Positions 1-14,285 of a stretch of DNA of 64,000 bases are shown here, one piece after another. The DNA lies in NCBI GenBank assembly GCA_017893485.1, contig CM030361.1, forward strand, positions 138,278,461 through 138,342,460, read 5' to 3'. The notes beneath the pieces were generated by a model. It was not told the DNA's origin. It saw only the letters and a list, made by a program, of their open reading frames with translations, and did not search any database. A program made the translations under genes and the position numbers. Origin of the DNA: Hemerocallis citrina. Lineage: Eukaryota > Streptophyta > Magnoliopsida > Asparagales > Asphodelaceae. How positions within the stretch are numbered: position 1 is the stretch's first letter; each line of letters starts with the position of its first letter.

Positions 1-1629
1 AATTCAGATAATTAAGTCTAAGTTGAAGCACAAGATTTCTGGAAATTAATGCCTATTAATTAAAGATACTCACTTTCTCGTTAAATTTCCAGTGGCACTT
101 TTCTTCTGAGAAGTGTTCTTTGATGAAACATCAGAAACACTCGGTTCTTGTCATTTTCATCCTTTGTCATAGTACCTATAGAATATCGCAATAAGAATTA
201 AACCTCACTTGATTCTTGTCATTTTGAAAAACTTGAATAATGTAGTAAGATAATTAATATCCCTAAAACAAATAAATAATAGTGTAGTAAGATAATTAAT
301 ATCCCTAAAACTTGAATAGTGTAATAAGATAATTAATATCCCAATTCCAGCAAATCAATATCCCTAAAACAAATAAATTACTATTCAAAATAATAGCAAG
401 ATAATTACTATTTTTAAAATTACTAGCGACTCTAATTAAACAATATCAATGTAGGGGACTACATACATATTTTAATGTTTTGAAATTTGTAAGAGTATGA
501 TGTGGTTGATTTACAAAATAAGAGTTTACTGATGACATATGTGAAGCACCCTGTATCTCTAATACTTTTAAAAAATCAATCTAAATTTATTATAAACTTA
601 TTCATATTTCCGGAGACAGGAAAAGTAGTCCTGCCCATTTATCTCAAAGTTGGAGAGAGCTCCTGCTTCAACAACTCAAATAAGGCAAGGCTCTCTCTTT
701 AGTTCATTCCAAATTTACTTCAAAAGGAAGCATAATGTTAAAATTCAAAGAATATAACAAGAATATATAACTTCAGGCAATCAAGTTAAAGGATGAAGTC
801 GAGCAACTATTTGTTAAACACTATGCTGAAGAGTGAAGATGATAAGAGGAGGGCAATGAAGTATCTGTTACATAGTAACTGATCAAGTCATTCAATTTAG
901 ATCCATCAAATATAAATTGAATTGTTCACAGCTGCAACTTATTAATAAAAAAATACTGTCCAGCCGTTCAAGCAGCAGAAATAAGCAGGAACCTGACTAA
1001 TATATTAAAAGAAATAATCAGCATTTGGAAGTGGATCATGTGAAGTACTAAAAATTCAATAAACCTGCAAAATCTACTTGTATACTCACATCAAATATAC
1101 AAATCTACAAATCTACAGACATAAAAATTCAATAAACCTGCAAAATCTACAAACATACAGTAAATCTACAATTACAGTAAATCTACAAATATACAAATCT
1201 ACATTGAATCTCACACATATATACAAATCACTAGTTCTTCACAGCAAATCACATCAACCAAACCAACTTGTATACTCATCAAAATTCACAGTAAATTACA
1301 TTAAATTGAAAGGAGAAGACGAAGAGAAGAAGAGTATATATAATACCTTTTGATGGATACTAGAAAGGAAAGACTAAAGGAGATTAGGGACTTAGGTAGG
1401 GTTAGGGTTAGGTTTAGGGTTTTAATGGAAAGGACGCCCTGTCGCCCATCAGAGCCTCGGTGGAGAAGGAGCTACAGTCGGATACTCGGAGGCGGTGGAG
1501 GAGCGGAGGAGCGGTGGAGGAATTTGGGTTTCCGATCGGGGATGGGAGAACGAGAAAGAGAAAGAGAAGAGAGTTTCAAAAAAGTTAAAAAATCAAACTT
1601 TACACATAGGCCCTTAATAAATTTTATTT

Positions 1630-1632
<3 letters not shown>
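1..1632. other. AT-rich intergenic DNA with short degenerate direct repeats
   Basis: No coding region is supported. Around 235-345 a phrase containing 'gataattaatatcccta' recurs three times, partly in tandem. Around 1040-1210 'aaatctaca' and 'aattcaataaacctgcaaaa' recur. The small open frames here are AT-rich and repetitive and resemble no known protein. The stretch 1350-1600 is more GC-rich and purine-rich on the plus strand. It resembles the CT-rich leaders seen on the minus strand of other elements in this window, but I could not assign it. Confidence 0.5.
1393..1423 (+). repeat. Short interstitial telomere-like repeat
   Basis: Four or five degenerate heptamers (gggttag, ggtttag) resemble the plant telomere repeat TTTAGGG. 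The stretch is only about 30 bp, so it may be a telo-box-like promoter or leader motif or chance rather than a telomere relic. Confidence 0.4.

Positions 1633-1688
<56 letters not shown>
1633..1688. repeat. (TA)n microsatellite on the left of the 2.4-kb inverted-repeat element
   Basis: Uninterrupted TA dinucleotides immediately precede the left terminal inverted repeat near 1705. A matching (TA)n tract flanks the right terminus. Confidence 0.95.
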
Positions 1689-1690
<2 letters not shown>

Positions 1691-1704
1691 AGAGCGAGAG
1701 AAAT

Positions 1705-4116
<2,412 letters not shown>

Positions 4117-4118
4117 GG

Positions 4119-4123
<5 letters not shown>

Positions 4124-4175
<52 letters not shown>
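4124..4175. repeat. (TA)n microsatellite between two DNA transposons
   Basis: The TA tract directly joins the right end of the 1705-4116 element to the first base of the next MULE (ggggatcc at 4176). Confidence 0.95.
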
Positions 4176-4178
<3 letters not shown>

Positions 4179-5052
4179 GATCCGTCAGTTACGCACTCCT
4201 TTTCAGCCTTTGGATTTTGATCCTCATCAATGATCAAAATCCTGTGGCTCTCCTTCTCAGCCGCTCTCATAGTTACTAAAGATGGGGGCACGAAAGTCAT
4301 TTCCCCACCTTTTTACTCTATCGCATCCTCCCTATGCTCTCTCTATCTCCCGCTCTCTTTTCTCTCCTTCTCCAAACCCCATTCGAAAGCAAACCCAAGC
4401 TTCCTCGATTCCACATCCAAGGCTGCCGCTTCAAATCCAACTGTCAAATCGCAACTACCCTCGCCTATCTTCTCTCTCTCCCCAATCTCAACACTCCTGA
4501 TTGAAACCCTAACTCGTTGAATCGAAGACGATCGAAACCCTAACTCCTGCTGCCGAAGCTTTGGGAAGCGACGTGATTTCGAAACTACTCGACGCATCTG
4601 GATATGGGCTTTCGAAATCCCCTATATCCCCCAATTTGATTCCCATCTTCTCCTGCTGCCGAAATGGGGAGTATTTCTTCATTCCCATTTAAGCATTTTG
4701 TGGTTTTGTCTTTTTATATTTTTTGGTGTTGGTATAGGCAGCGATGACACACCTTATTATCTGAAAACTCATTTGATTTTGGTTACTTGAAGGCAACTCT
4801 TGTTAGATTTTTGAGCATATGGTTTTTATGCATATTCTTCCACATCCACCCGATATATGTTCATGATCTTGATTGGGCAGATTGAGTAAAAGGTGGGGAA
4901 ATGGCTTTAGTGCCCCCATCTTCTGTAACTATGAGAGCGGCTGAGAAGGAGAGGCAGTGGATTTTGATCATTGATGAGGATCAAAATCCGAAGGCTGAGA
5001 AGGAGTGCGTAGGAGGAGTGTGCAAAGCGGAGTGCATAACTGAAGGATCCCC
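4176..5052. mobile_element. Non-autonomous Mutator-like element (0.88 kb), deletion derivative of the FAR1-type MULE
   Basis: The left end starts ggggatcc followed by cagttacgcactcc. The right end is its inverted copy, ending ctgaaggatcccc. The TIRs are about 150-170 bp and share 'gattttgatcctcatca', 'gagagcggctgagaag' and 'gtgcccccatc'. The left 460 bp is homologous, in reverse orientation, to 13480-14080, the promoter and leader side of the FAR1-type MULE. This is therefore an internally deleted relative that would need transposase in trans. There is no clear 9-bp TSD, because the left flank is a TA repeat. A 22-bp direct repeat (gttcatgatcttgattggg plus cag) lies just left (ending 4880) and just right (ending 5081) of the right TIR. 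Confidence 0.75.
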
Positions 5053-5120
5053 AATATGGGTTCATGATCTTGATTGGGCAGCTCTCCTTCTCCTGCTCTC
5101 TCACTAATGTTGAAGGGTGT

Positions 5121-7906
5121 TGTAACTCCCTGTTCCAGTTGTACGTAGTTTATTACGTGAATTTTTGTACTTCAATTTTCAGATCAGTTTTATTTTTCTT
5201 TTGGACTCTTTATCTAAAGTCAGAATATTTTTCTGATCAGTTCTATAATTTTGTAATTTTTCGACTGGAGTTTAAATACAAATTTTAAACCCTGATTATT
5301 CTTAATCCTAATCCTAATCCTAATCCTAACCCACTCCCGCTAATCACTCATTCCCATTTTTCTCCTACTGCCTAATTCTACGCCTAACTCCTGACTTCTC
5401 CTCCTTGTTCATTTTTCCACACCTTGTTCTCATTTTCCACCCTACACTCCCATTTTTCTACACCCCTCCTTTGATTTTTCTACACCCCTCCTATCCCTTC
5501 CTTTCTATATATACACACATACACACATGCAGAACTTCCCACCTCATTCCCTTCTTCTCTTCCTCTGCCTTCTTCACACCTTCTGCCTTCTTCACACCCG
5601 AGAGCTCAAGCAACACCCGAGCTCCACTTTACCTTCCACCTTCGAGCCAACGACTCCGCTTCTACGATCCCGTGAACCCCGAAAAACAACCCGACGCCGT
5701 GCCACCTTGTTGTTGTCGTCGCTCACCGTTGCTACCGTTGCTCGCTAGCTACCGTCTTGCCGCCATTCTTACCGCCGTTGTGCCGCCATCCGTTGTCGAC
5801 GTCGCTTCTTCTTTCCGTGGTTAATACCACCACCAAAATTGTCACGTTATAAGGCAAGTACCTTGTACACTATTTTTGTTCTCGTACAAGCATTTTCCTT
5901 TGACTCGTGGCAAGTAGTCTAGTTATCATCATATTTTATTATCAAACTCCGTTCTAGTTACTGGTTTCATGCTATATCAACTCAAGAGTGAACCGTTAAC
6001 ACATTTCGAATCGTGTTATCGAATATCGAATATTCAACCTTACTATCTCTAAATTTCTTGACCTTGCACTAAGAAGTCGACCATGTTTCCGATACTGGAT
6101 TGAAAATTTTCTATGTAGAAATCGTAGTCCATCGAGTCCGAATCCAGAACATCTGACGGTTTCTCAATTGGATGTATAGATTGTGAGATATCGCGATTTT
6201 GGTACTGTCATATTGTGAATTTCTGAACCTGCATGGGATTACTAACAGGTATCTCGTACTGAGAATTTGACCATGTTCCCGATACTGGATCAAAAATCTT
6301 TCTACATGAAAATCGTAGCCCTTCGAGTCTAGATATCCGAAACATCCTACAGTTTCTCAATCCGATGTATAGATTGTGAGATATCGCAGTTTTAGTATTG
6401 TGACTCCGAATTTCCAGAATGCGCGCGAAACATCGAAACCAGCGAAGAATGAATTTGTACGCATAGCTACTGTCTTTAGAATGTATCGTGTGAATATGCG
6501 TTGGAACCGAAAGAGAGTCTACTTTCTAGAATCTCTGACGGAATCGGATTTGCTTTTCTGTAACAACGGGAAAGTGAATTTGAATGCAGATATGTCAAGT
6601 TGTCTAAAAATCCATCTATACATTTTTGCATATAAACCCGTTATTTTTCATATTTAATGAACTGAATGTATTATTGTTCTTGTAATAATAACTTGCATAG
6701 ATATAATAGGTTGATAGAATGTATTTTATACCACTTGATAATTCTATAATAACTACTCTCGATACATGTACTCGTTTTACGTCTCATGTTCATGATTACT
6801 GCCCTTGATATTTTTCCTGACTAAACTATTTGATTACACCGTTCCACTAGTCGTACCAACTGCATGTTCATAATTAATTATAAAAGAATAACAAGCCGGG
6901 GTTATAAGGGTACGGCTTAATAGTGGACAATATATGGGAGTATACTCGGAAGGGGGCCCGTGTTTCCCGAAATAGTGATTCTTGATTCTTGATTCTTGAT
7001 TCTTGATTACACAATTCTTGATTACATAATTCTCGATTACATGATTCATGATTACATGTCTTGATACTATCACTGGAAGACCCGAGTACATAATCCTATA
7101 GAATTCACTACTTAAGTCTAAACGTCACATGATTGATATGCACCGAACTTGTGGTATGGGACACAGGATTGCGTGCATTAGATAAGTTAATAACACAGAT
7201 AAACTTGAGATCTTCACTAAGCATGACTCTTGATTCTTGATTACATGATTCTTGATTACACGACTTTTGATTACATGACTCTCGATCCTTGATTACATGA
7301 TTATCGATTAACTGAGCCTAGGTTATCAATTGCTTTTATCTCGAAGTCTAGAATACGCTAGTTACAGTTATTACTTACATGATCATATTGTCCCAGTTCC
7401 TTACTTACTTCTATATTGTATTTGTACTTCTACTTCTTGTTTCTCTCATGTTATATCTTGTTATATTACCCTTTTTTCTGCTTGTTGCTACTTGCTGCCC
7501 GAAACTTGCTCTAACGGGAACTTTTCTATTTTTCTTTGAGTTAATAATTATACAGGTACTGATGGATCCGACGAGCAGACTCTCTAGACGATCGTTGCTG
7601 CTTCCTTACTACTTCATGTTGTTTTTCTTTCAGTCGCTATTTTATCTAGTTGTTATAACGAACTGCTTATCATATTATTTTAATTCTGGCACCTTGTACT
7701 CCTGGGCATCTTGACCCGATGTTGATGTATTATCCAAATGATGGTTATTCTATTTTCAGCTCATGTGATTATTATATTTGCTTGCGTGAATGTGTTATAA
7801 AGATCTTGTTGAGCTTATAATTGTACAGCTTATGGATGATGTATATCATTCGCTGGGCTTCAGTTGCGTGCCTGTAATTCCGTATAGTGGAAAGCGGGGC
7901 GTGACA
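5121..7906 (+). mobile_element. Solo LTR (2.79 kb), TSD GGTGT
   Basis: It begins TGTAACTCCC and ends GGGGCGTGACA, bounded by a perfect 5-bp TSD GGTGT (5116-5120 and 7907-7911). No second LTR, primer-binding site or coding domain follows, so it is a solo LTR left by recombination. Its termini match the LTRs of E3 and E6 in this window. It has a TATA-like ctatatatacac near 5507, a CT-rich leader (5520-5800) and a donor-like AG/GCAAGTA near 5851. A 190-bp internal tandem duplication starts at 6079 and 6269. 'Attcttgattaca' repeats occupy about 6960-7060 and 7225-7310. The open frames at 5405-5824 lie in the leader and look like no known protein. Confidence 0.9.
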
Positions 7907-8617
7907 GGTGTATTTATGCATTTGAAGTGATGCGTGATTATAAAATTGATGGAGGGTGAATTTATGCAGTTAAGCTGATGCTTGATTATTTAATTAACTG
8001 ATGAGGGATTATTTATGCATTTGAACTAGTTGGTATGGCACCGCAGTGTAGCCCTAGTGTGAATAGTGTGTTCTGAGCCTACTAAGTTTTTTGACTTTTT
8101 AAATTATGTTTGGGTTAGTTTAATTAATCATACTTCAATCTTATGCTTTTTAATTTTGTTAAAGGTTAGTAGGAGAACTGGCAGCAACTAGGAGTTGATA
8201 AGTTGAGAAGCACATAATCCAGGTAGCAGCAGTACAAGCAGCAGTTCTTTTTTAATTTCTGGTTAATTGTAGACTTGCAATTTTGAAAACATCTTTGTAA
8301 ACAAACAATGTTCATATTCTTTCTAAGTATAAGTTAGCTTTTGAATTCATGTACATTACGGTATTTAAGTATGTATTTATTAACTATGTGTATTAGTTCT
8401 TTCAAATCATTACAGAAAGCGTTTTTTTTTTTTGTAATACCGAGTTCTCACAATGTGGAGCTCACACACTTGTCCTTCATTTTTTGCGATACTCTTGTAT
8501 GAATGTTAAGTAGCTTACAATGTATGTATAAAAAAATGGTGCAAAATGCATTCATACTAAAAGAGGGTTTCAAAGCAGCAGCAGCAGCAACATCAATGTC
8601 ACAAACGAACAGAAACT

Positions 8618-9515
8618 GAACATGAAGTTCAAAATGTGTAAGCTCAGAACAACAGAAACTGAACAGGAAGCTCAAAATGTGTAAGATCTGAACAACATAA
8701 ACTGAACATGAAGTTCAAAATGTGTAAGCTCAGAACAGCAGAAACTGATCATGAAGCTCAAAATGTGTAAGCTCAGAACAACACAAACTGAACATGAAGT
8801 TCAAAATGTGTAAGCTCAGAACAACAGAAACTGAACATGAAGCTCAAAATGTGTAAGCTTAGAACAACACAAACTGAACATGAATTTCAAAATGTGTAAG
8901 CTCAGAACAACAGAAACTGAACATGAAGCTTAAAATGTGTAAGCTCAGAACAACAGAAACTGAACATGAAGTTCAAAATGTGCAAGCTGAGAACAACAGA
9001 AACTGAACAGGAATGTGTAAGCTCTGAACAACATAAACTGAACATGAAGTTCAAAATGTGTAAGCTCAGAACAAAGAAACTGAACATGAAGCTCAAAATG
9101 TGTAAGCTCAAAACAACACAAACCGAACATGAAGCTCAAAATGCGTAAGCTCAGAACAACAGAAACTGAACATGAAGTTCAAAATGTGTAAGCTCAGAAC
9201 AACAGAAACTAAACATGAAGTTCAAAATGTATAAGCTCAGAACAACCGAAACTGAACATGAAGCTCAAAATGTGGAAGCTCAGAACAACAGAAACTGATC
9301 ATGAAGTTCAAAATGTGTAAGCTCAGAACAACAGAAACTGAACATGAAGTTCAAAATGTGTAAGCTCAGAACAATACAAACTGAACATGAATTTCAAAAT
9401 GTGTAAACTCAGAACAACAGAAACTGAATATGAAGTTCAAAATGTGTAAGCTCAGAACAATACAAACTGAACATGAATTTCAAAATGTGTAAACTCAGAA
9501 CAACACAAACTGAAC
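8618..9515. repeat. 43-bp minisatellite, about 21 copies
   Basis: The unit runs gaacatgaag-ttcaaaatgtgtaagctcag-aacaacagaaact. Successive starts at 8618 and 8661 give a 43-bp period. Copies alternate between 'gttc' and 'gctc' variants, which suggests an 86-bp higher-order unit, and some copies are internally deleted (for example near 9005). Apparent open frames on both strands simply read the repeat. Confidence 0.95.
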
Positions 9516-9717
9516 ACCACCAACCACCATCCAATGTGTACACCAATTGCCGAAAACAACAGAAACCAATTGGAGATTATACAGAAGGATTAAAAACACA
9601 ATTGTAACCACAAACTAGTTTTAACTTTCAACTTACATTATTTCCATTACAATCCATACATGACCAACACACTACAACACATTTAAACCTCCTGGCAGTC
9701 AAAACATTCTCAATGGG

Positions 9718-9866
9718 TCAAAAATTGGCAGTCGAAGAGAGTTTCCTCTTCGCCCTCTCGCATGCAGTCTTCAGCCTTCTCTTGTAGGCTCTCGGGTTCT
9801 CCACTAACATCCTTCTTGTTCTTCTCTTGAATTCCTGAACAAAGTGATTCACCAAAAAATAATCAA
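9718..9866 (-). pseudogene. Fragment of a cytosolic HSP70/HSC70 gene
   Basis: On the minus strand one reading frame gives [10 protein letters not shown], then ENPRAY, then [17 protein letters not shown] and a stop at 9718-9720. This is the conserved end of the HSP70 ATPase region (family form [31 protein letters not shown]). Only about 45 residues remain out of the roughly 650 of a full HSP70. There is no start, and the rest of the ATPase and peptide-binding domains is absent. It lies within an inverted-repeat unit and just downstream of a MULE transposase on the same strand. Capture by a transposon is the simplest explanation, but an old retrocopy is possible. Confidence 0.8.
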
Positions 9867-10059
9867 TAATCTGAAGGACATGCCTACTAGTTCAAAAACA
9901 TATAACTAAAACTAAATAATCGATAATAGGAGTAAAACAAAGTAGGCTCAGAACATATAACTAAAACTAGGGCTGCATTGCAATGCCATGCCAACTAGTT
10001 CAAAAATATAAATAATCACTTTGTTCAAACATTTTAAGGAAGAAGTAGAGGGAAAATGA

Positions 10060-10330
10060 CAGCCCTCAGGTGGCGCACTCTCTTTTGCCATCAGGTTCAC
10101 ATATGAATTTAGTGCCCCCGACAATTGTAACTATGAGAGCGGCTGAGACAGACAGCCAGTGGATTTTGATCATGATGAGGATCAAAATCCAAAGGCTGAG
10201 AAGGAGTGCGCAAAGATGAGTGCGTAACTGAAGCTAGTGAAAAATGTTGGAAAATGGCTTTAGTGCCACCATCATGAATTTGTAAATAAGATTTGACAGA
10301 GCAGAAATATAGTCCCCCTACAAGCCCCAT
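10060..10330. mobile_element. Degenerate MULE terminal fragments
   Basis: The stretch 10108-10230 (gtgcccccgacaattgtaac, gagagcggctgaga, gattttgatcatgatgagg, gtgcgtaactgaag) matches the right TIR of the MULEs at 4176-5052 and 10909-14080 and lies in the same orientation as the 14080 end. A weak inverted match (tcaggtggcgcactctc) at about 10065 and a second partial TIR-like stretch (gaaaatggctttagtgccac) at about 10250 suggest a small MITE and nested remnants. This cannot serve as the opposite TIR of the FAR1 element, because its orientation is direct. Confidence 0.6.
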
Positions 10331-10420
10331 TCATATCAGTGGATGTTCATTAGTAGATTTTCATCACTGCCTAATTTCACACACACCAAAATAAGGGACC
10401 AACTTTCTAAATAAGAATCA

Positions 10421-10769
10421 TCTAGTCAAATACTTCCCTGGTCTAATAATAAGATTTACATAGTTGTCCAATAGCTGCATTCTCTTTCATTACCTGCAAA
10501 GTCATTAAACTTGCTGATCAAAAAATGTTTGAACAAATGAATGGTGAATATTGTAAGTAAATGAATAAATGCATGATAAGGTACCTCAATAATCTAGTCA
10601 AATACTTCCCTGATCTAATAATAAGATTTACATAGTTGTCCAATAGCTGCATTCTCTTTCATTACCTGCAAAGTCATTAAACTTGCTGATCAGAAAATGT
10701 TTGAACAAATGAATGGTGAATATTGTAAGTAAATGAATAAATGCATGATAAGGTACCTCAATAATCTAT
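10421..10769. repeat. Tandem duplication, 172-bp unit, two copies
   Basis: The segment starting tctagtcaaatacttccctg at 10421 is repeated from 10593 with only a few base differences. The duplication lies between MULE debris and the 3' end of the transposase gene. Confidence 0.95.
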
Positions 10770-10908
10770 ATTATCAGATGTTCCTTCTTCTGAACTTTCT
10801 TCTTAGACATTTTTCCCTCAAAAAAATTGACGGTAAGAGGTAGTTGGTAAAAAACACTTTTTTCCCTTTCTAAAACACAATATTTAGAAGAATAAATTCA
10901 AATTCAAC

Positions 10909-13070
10909 TTAAATATAGAAATTTAACCTAACAAATTTGGTTGGGCAATTCCTTGAATCGTGTTCTTGGTCACGCAAACTGCAAGCATTGCACTTTCGGG
11001 GTTTTCCTCTTTTTTTCTCTCTTGTAGGCTTCATTCTCTTCCCACGGGGCCTTCCTTTTGTTGTGCATTGTACTGGCTCCTCCACTTCAACTTGAGACAA
11101 TTTCATTTGTTCTTTACATGCTTCTCCACTTATTCCGGGTTGCATAAGATGGAAGTCTTTGATATTTTGGAACATTTTCTCATGCATGAATTCGTAGCCT
11201 TCATTAGAAGCTATTCCAATATCAACTTGTTGTTTTGCTAGATTACTCAACTCACAAAAGCGAGAACCAAAATTCTCACATGTGCCTCCACTTGCCATGC
11301 TTCTTCTTATTACATCTCGGGTCCATCTTCTTAAAATATATTGCTTTGGTAGTTCATTATGATTCGAGTACTTGAGATATGCAAAAATATGCTTGCAAGG
11401 AATACCCATGAATTCAAACAACTTGCATGAACAAGTATCCATTTGATTACTTTTCGAATAAGTAACCACTATGTCATTATCTGATTTCCCACACTTCTTC
11501 ACTAAGTATAATATATTCGGCTCATTCTCATCCTCTGGTAACAGAGTTACATTATACATTAAGCTTGCTTGGATTTCCTTTTGGAAAGTGTAGAACATTA
11601 CCAATGTATAGACTTGTGCCATTTGTTCCTCCAAAGGCCACTCAGTCTTCAATTTTGGTTTCTTTTCTAATGTACGATGATTTTCTTTAAGTTCTTCTCT
11701 TTGCCTTCCTAAGACTCTCTCGAAGATTACGGCAAATTCATGTAGTGAGTATTTCTTTTTAGTATGGAGCTTCAAGAATGAATTCATCCCTTCGCTTCGT
11801 TGGCTAGTCGACATACCGCCCCAAAAATGACTTCTATGATAGACGGGGGCCCATTTCTCACGAATAATAAATTTTTCATTCAACCATTTATTATTTTCCG
11901 CCCCATACTGAATAACCAATGATTTCCATCTTTCTTCAAAAGCAAAAGAATCATATGAATTATAAATATTATCCTTAAAAGCGTCCATAAACTGACTATT
12001 TTGATTCAATTGGGGCACCTCTGTTGGTATCTTGTCTAGGATATGTCATATGCAATACCTATGCCGAATTGTAGGAAAAACTATTTTTATTGCAACACCT
12101 ATCCCACGATCTTCATCTGTCACCATACCAAATGGAGCATGTTTCATTACTCCTAACCATTTTTCAAATAACCACACAAATGAACAAGCCTTCTCATTCG
12201 GAATGAACCCACAACCTAGGAATACCGATTGCCAATGATGATTTATTCCAACAAATGGAACAAATAGCATCCCATAGCGATTCGTACTATGGGTTGCATC
12301 AAAAGAAACAACATCACCAAACTCTTCATAGTTCCTCCTAGCAACCCCATCTACCCAAATACAATGAGTCAATCGATCAAACTCATCCACCTCGAAATCA
12401 TAATAAAAGGAGGGATCTCTTTCTTGTTGCCATTTGAAAAAATCAATCAACATTTGTCCATCATGACCTTTCACAGCCTCCCTCATGTCTCTCTCATGAT
12501 TGTAAACATCGGTGTCGGTGAATCCAACTCTATTATGACCTACACTAGAACTTTCAAAAAAAAGCATTTGTTTACAAGTAGGAATATTAGCTTTTGTAAG
12601 TTGTCCAATTACTGCTTTATCGGAATTTGATACACTACGGTTTCGCGGTAACAAATGCCTTCTACCGAGGGAAGTAAAAACATGATTGTGTACTTCGTGA
12701 AATGAATAAAAAAACCATGAGTTTGATTCTTTATTTAGTTTCACACGAACCAAAGCGTTGCAAGCTGTTCTAGATGTAGTTCCCCTTCTAGATGTACTCT
12801 TACTATTGACAAACCCTTTTTATTACAAACATATGTTTTTTTCACGATCTTGCCATCCTTTAGTTTATTTGAACCCTTACGCATTTGAAAACCCACGCAA
12901 TTGGCGTAACTCGCATAAAAATTCTCGGCTTCTGCCAGGGTATCAAATGTCATACCTACATGTGGTTTTAAATGATCGTCAACTTCCAGAACAAAATCAC
13001 CTTCTTGTACTCTCAAAAAAGGGTCACCGATATTAGAGGTCGTTTTATCTGCCTCCATACCTATTATCAA
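10909..13070 (-). pseudogene. FAR1/FHY3-type MULE transposase, one frameshift and one stop
   Basis: Three adjoining minus-strand frames make one protein of about 715 residues. N-terminal: a FAR1 DNA-binding (WRKY-GCM1-like zinc) domain with AENFYASYANCVGFQMRKGS, KKTYVCNKKG and, in the next frame, TSRTACNALVRVKL and HEVHNHVF. Middle: a MULE DDE transposase domain with VVSFDATHSTNRYG, CSFVWLFEKW, VTDEDRGIGVA and RSEGMNSFLK, which carry the expected acidic residues. C-terminal: a SWIM zinc finger (CSCKLFEFMGIPCKHIFAYL) and a CCHC-like knuckle (CNACSLRDQEHDSRNC). One base appears lost in an A-run near 12820, shifting frame. At 12043-12045 TGA replaces the usual Trp of the 'CIWHI' motif. Otherwise the frame is intact, so inactivation is recent. 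The product would bind MULE ends and catalyse cut-and-paste transposition. The domesticated relatives FHY3/FAR1 are light-signalling factors, but the TIR beside this gene shows it belongs to a transposon. Confidence 0.88.
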
Positions 13071-14077
13071 ACCAAAAGAACAAGGTCAATGGAAATGTAA
13101 ACGAAATGAGGAATGTAACAAATGTTATGCTGAAGTGGGAGTTTGATTATTTTAATCTTCACCTAACAATCATCCAACATGTTATAACCTTGTTGGAAAA
13201 AAAATCGTGGATGCTAAAAATGAACATATTCTCGCATAATTTTTGGGACACCTTCAATTTAGACCAAAACTTAATAAATTTGAGGGTTTTTTTCTTCTTT
13301 GCATACTAATAAAACCCATAGGTTTAAACCCACAATCTTTTTTCACAATACACACCACACAACTAGCCACAAAGACATGAATTAAAAATAAGTAACTCAA
13401 ATAAATTACCTGATGATTGTGATCACTTTACGGGTTCGATTTGGATATAGGGTTTCGATATAGACGTCAAGGGTTGGAATTGTCAGAGAAGGAGGAGATG
13501 GAGGTAGGGGTTGTTATCGAATTCGAAGTGACAGAGAAATGTTGGGGTGGAGAAGAAAGGTGGAGTTAGGGTTTCGATCGAGTGTGTTTGTTTGGGTTTT
13601 GGGAGATTTGGGGGATTTCGAAAGCAGGAGAAGATGCGTCGAGTAGTTTCGAAAGCATGTCGCTTCCCAAAGCTTCGGCAACAAGAGTTAGGGTTTCGAT
13701 CGTCTTCGAATCGACTAGTTAGGGTTTCAATCAGGAGTGTTGAGATCGGGGAGAGAGAAGATAGGCGAGGGTAGTTGCGATTTGAGAGCTGGATTTGAAG
13801 CGGCAGCCTTGGATGTAGAATCGAGAAAGCTAAGGTTTGCTTTCGAATGGGGTTTGGAGAAGGAGAGAAAAGAGAGCAGGAGATAGAGAGAGCATAGGGA
13901 GGACGCGATAGAGTAAAAAGGTGGGGAAATGACTTTCGTGCCCCCATCTTTAGTAACTAGGAGAGCGGCTGAGAAGGAGAGCCAAAGGATTTTGATCATT
14001 GATGAGGACCAAAATCCAAAGGTTGAGAAGGAGTGCATAGGAGGAGTGCATAAAGAGGAGTGCGTAACTGAAGGATC

Positions 14078-14080
<3 letters not shown>
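13071..14080. mobile_element. 5' terminal region and TIR of the FAR1-type MULE
   Basis: The terminus reads ctgaaggatcccc ending at 14080 and abuts a (TA)n tract. The TIR-like stretch is about 13915-14080. The section 13480-13915 is CT-rich on the minus strand and open in several frames; it is shared with the 0.88-kb derivative at 4176 and probably holds promoter and leader. The stretch 13106-13480 is AT-rich with no gene. The opposite (3') TIR, expected left of 10909 as an inverted copy, was not found cleanly, so the element may be truncated or its end diverged. Confidence 0.75.

Positions 14081-14167
<87 letters not shown>
14081..14167. repeat. (TA)n microsatellite abutting the MULE terminus
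   Basis: About 43 TA units directly follow the ggatcccc end of the MULE. The related element at 4176 begins directly after another (TA)n tract. Confidence 0.95.
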
Positions 14168-14169
<2 letters not shown>

Positions 14170-14285
14170 AATTTTTTTAAAAACAATTATTGCCCCATGA
14201 AAGGGGGGTTTCCCAAGACCAGTGGCTTGTTGGGCTTATCCCTGGGCCGGGCCTGTAGAGAAGAGTAACCGACATCTACCTGACC

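Larger units (their letters stand above)
8007..10017. mobile_element. Inverted-repeat unit enclosing a minisatellite and an HSP70 fragment
   Basis: Sequence 8007-8090 (gattatttatgcatttgaac, then 'gtagccctagtg' and 'tgttctgagcctac') reappears in inverted orientation at 9942-10017. A third, partial inverted copy lies near 9870-9905. The arms of about 80 bp bracket a 0.9-kb minisatellite and an HSP70-like exon. This looks like a class II element or a foldback structure. The true termini and TSD were not found, so superfamily and exact limits are uncertain. Confidence 0.45.

Noticed and set aside
1393..1423. Chromosome-end or telomere fusion signal
   Set aside because: Only about four imperfect heptamers.
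8902..9148. Open frames on both strands in the 43-bp array
   Set aside because: They are translations of the tandem repeat; the period (43) is not a multiple of three and the frames drift.
8618..9515. CRISPR-like array
   Set aside because: The whole 43-bp unit repeats with no unique spacers, and the DNA is plant nuclear.
10108..10230. Left TIR of the FAR1-type MULE
   Set aside because: It is in direct, not inverted, orientation relative to the 14080 end, so it belongs to another, degenerate copy.
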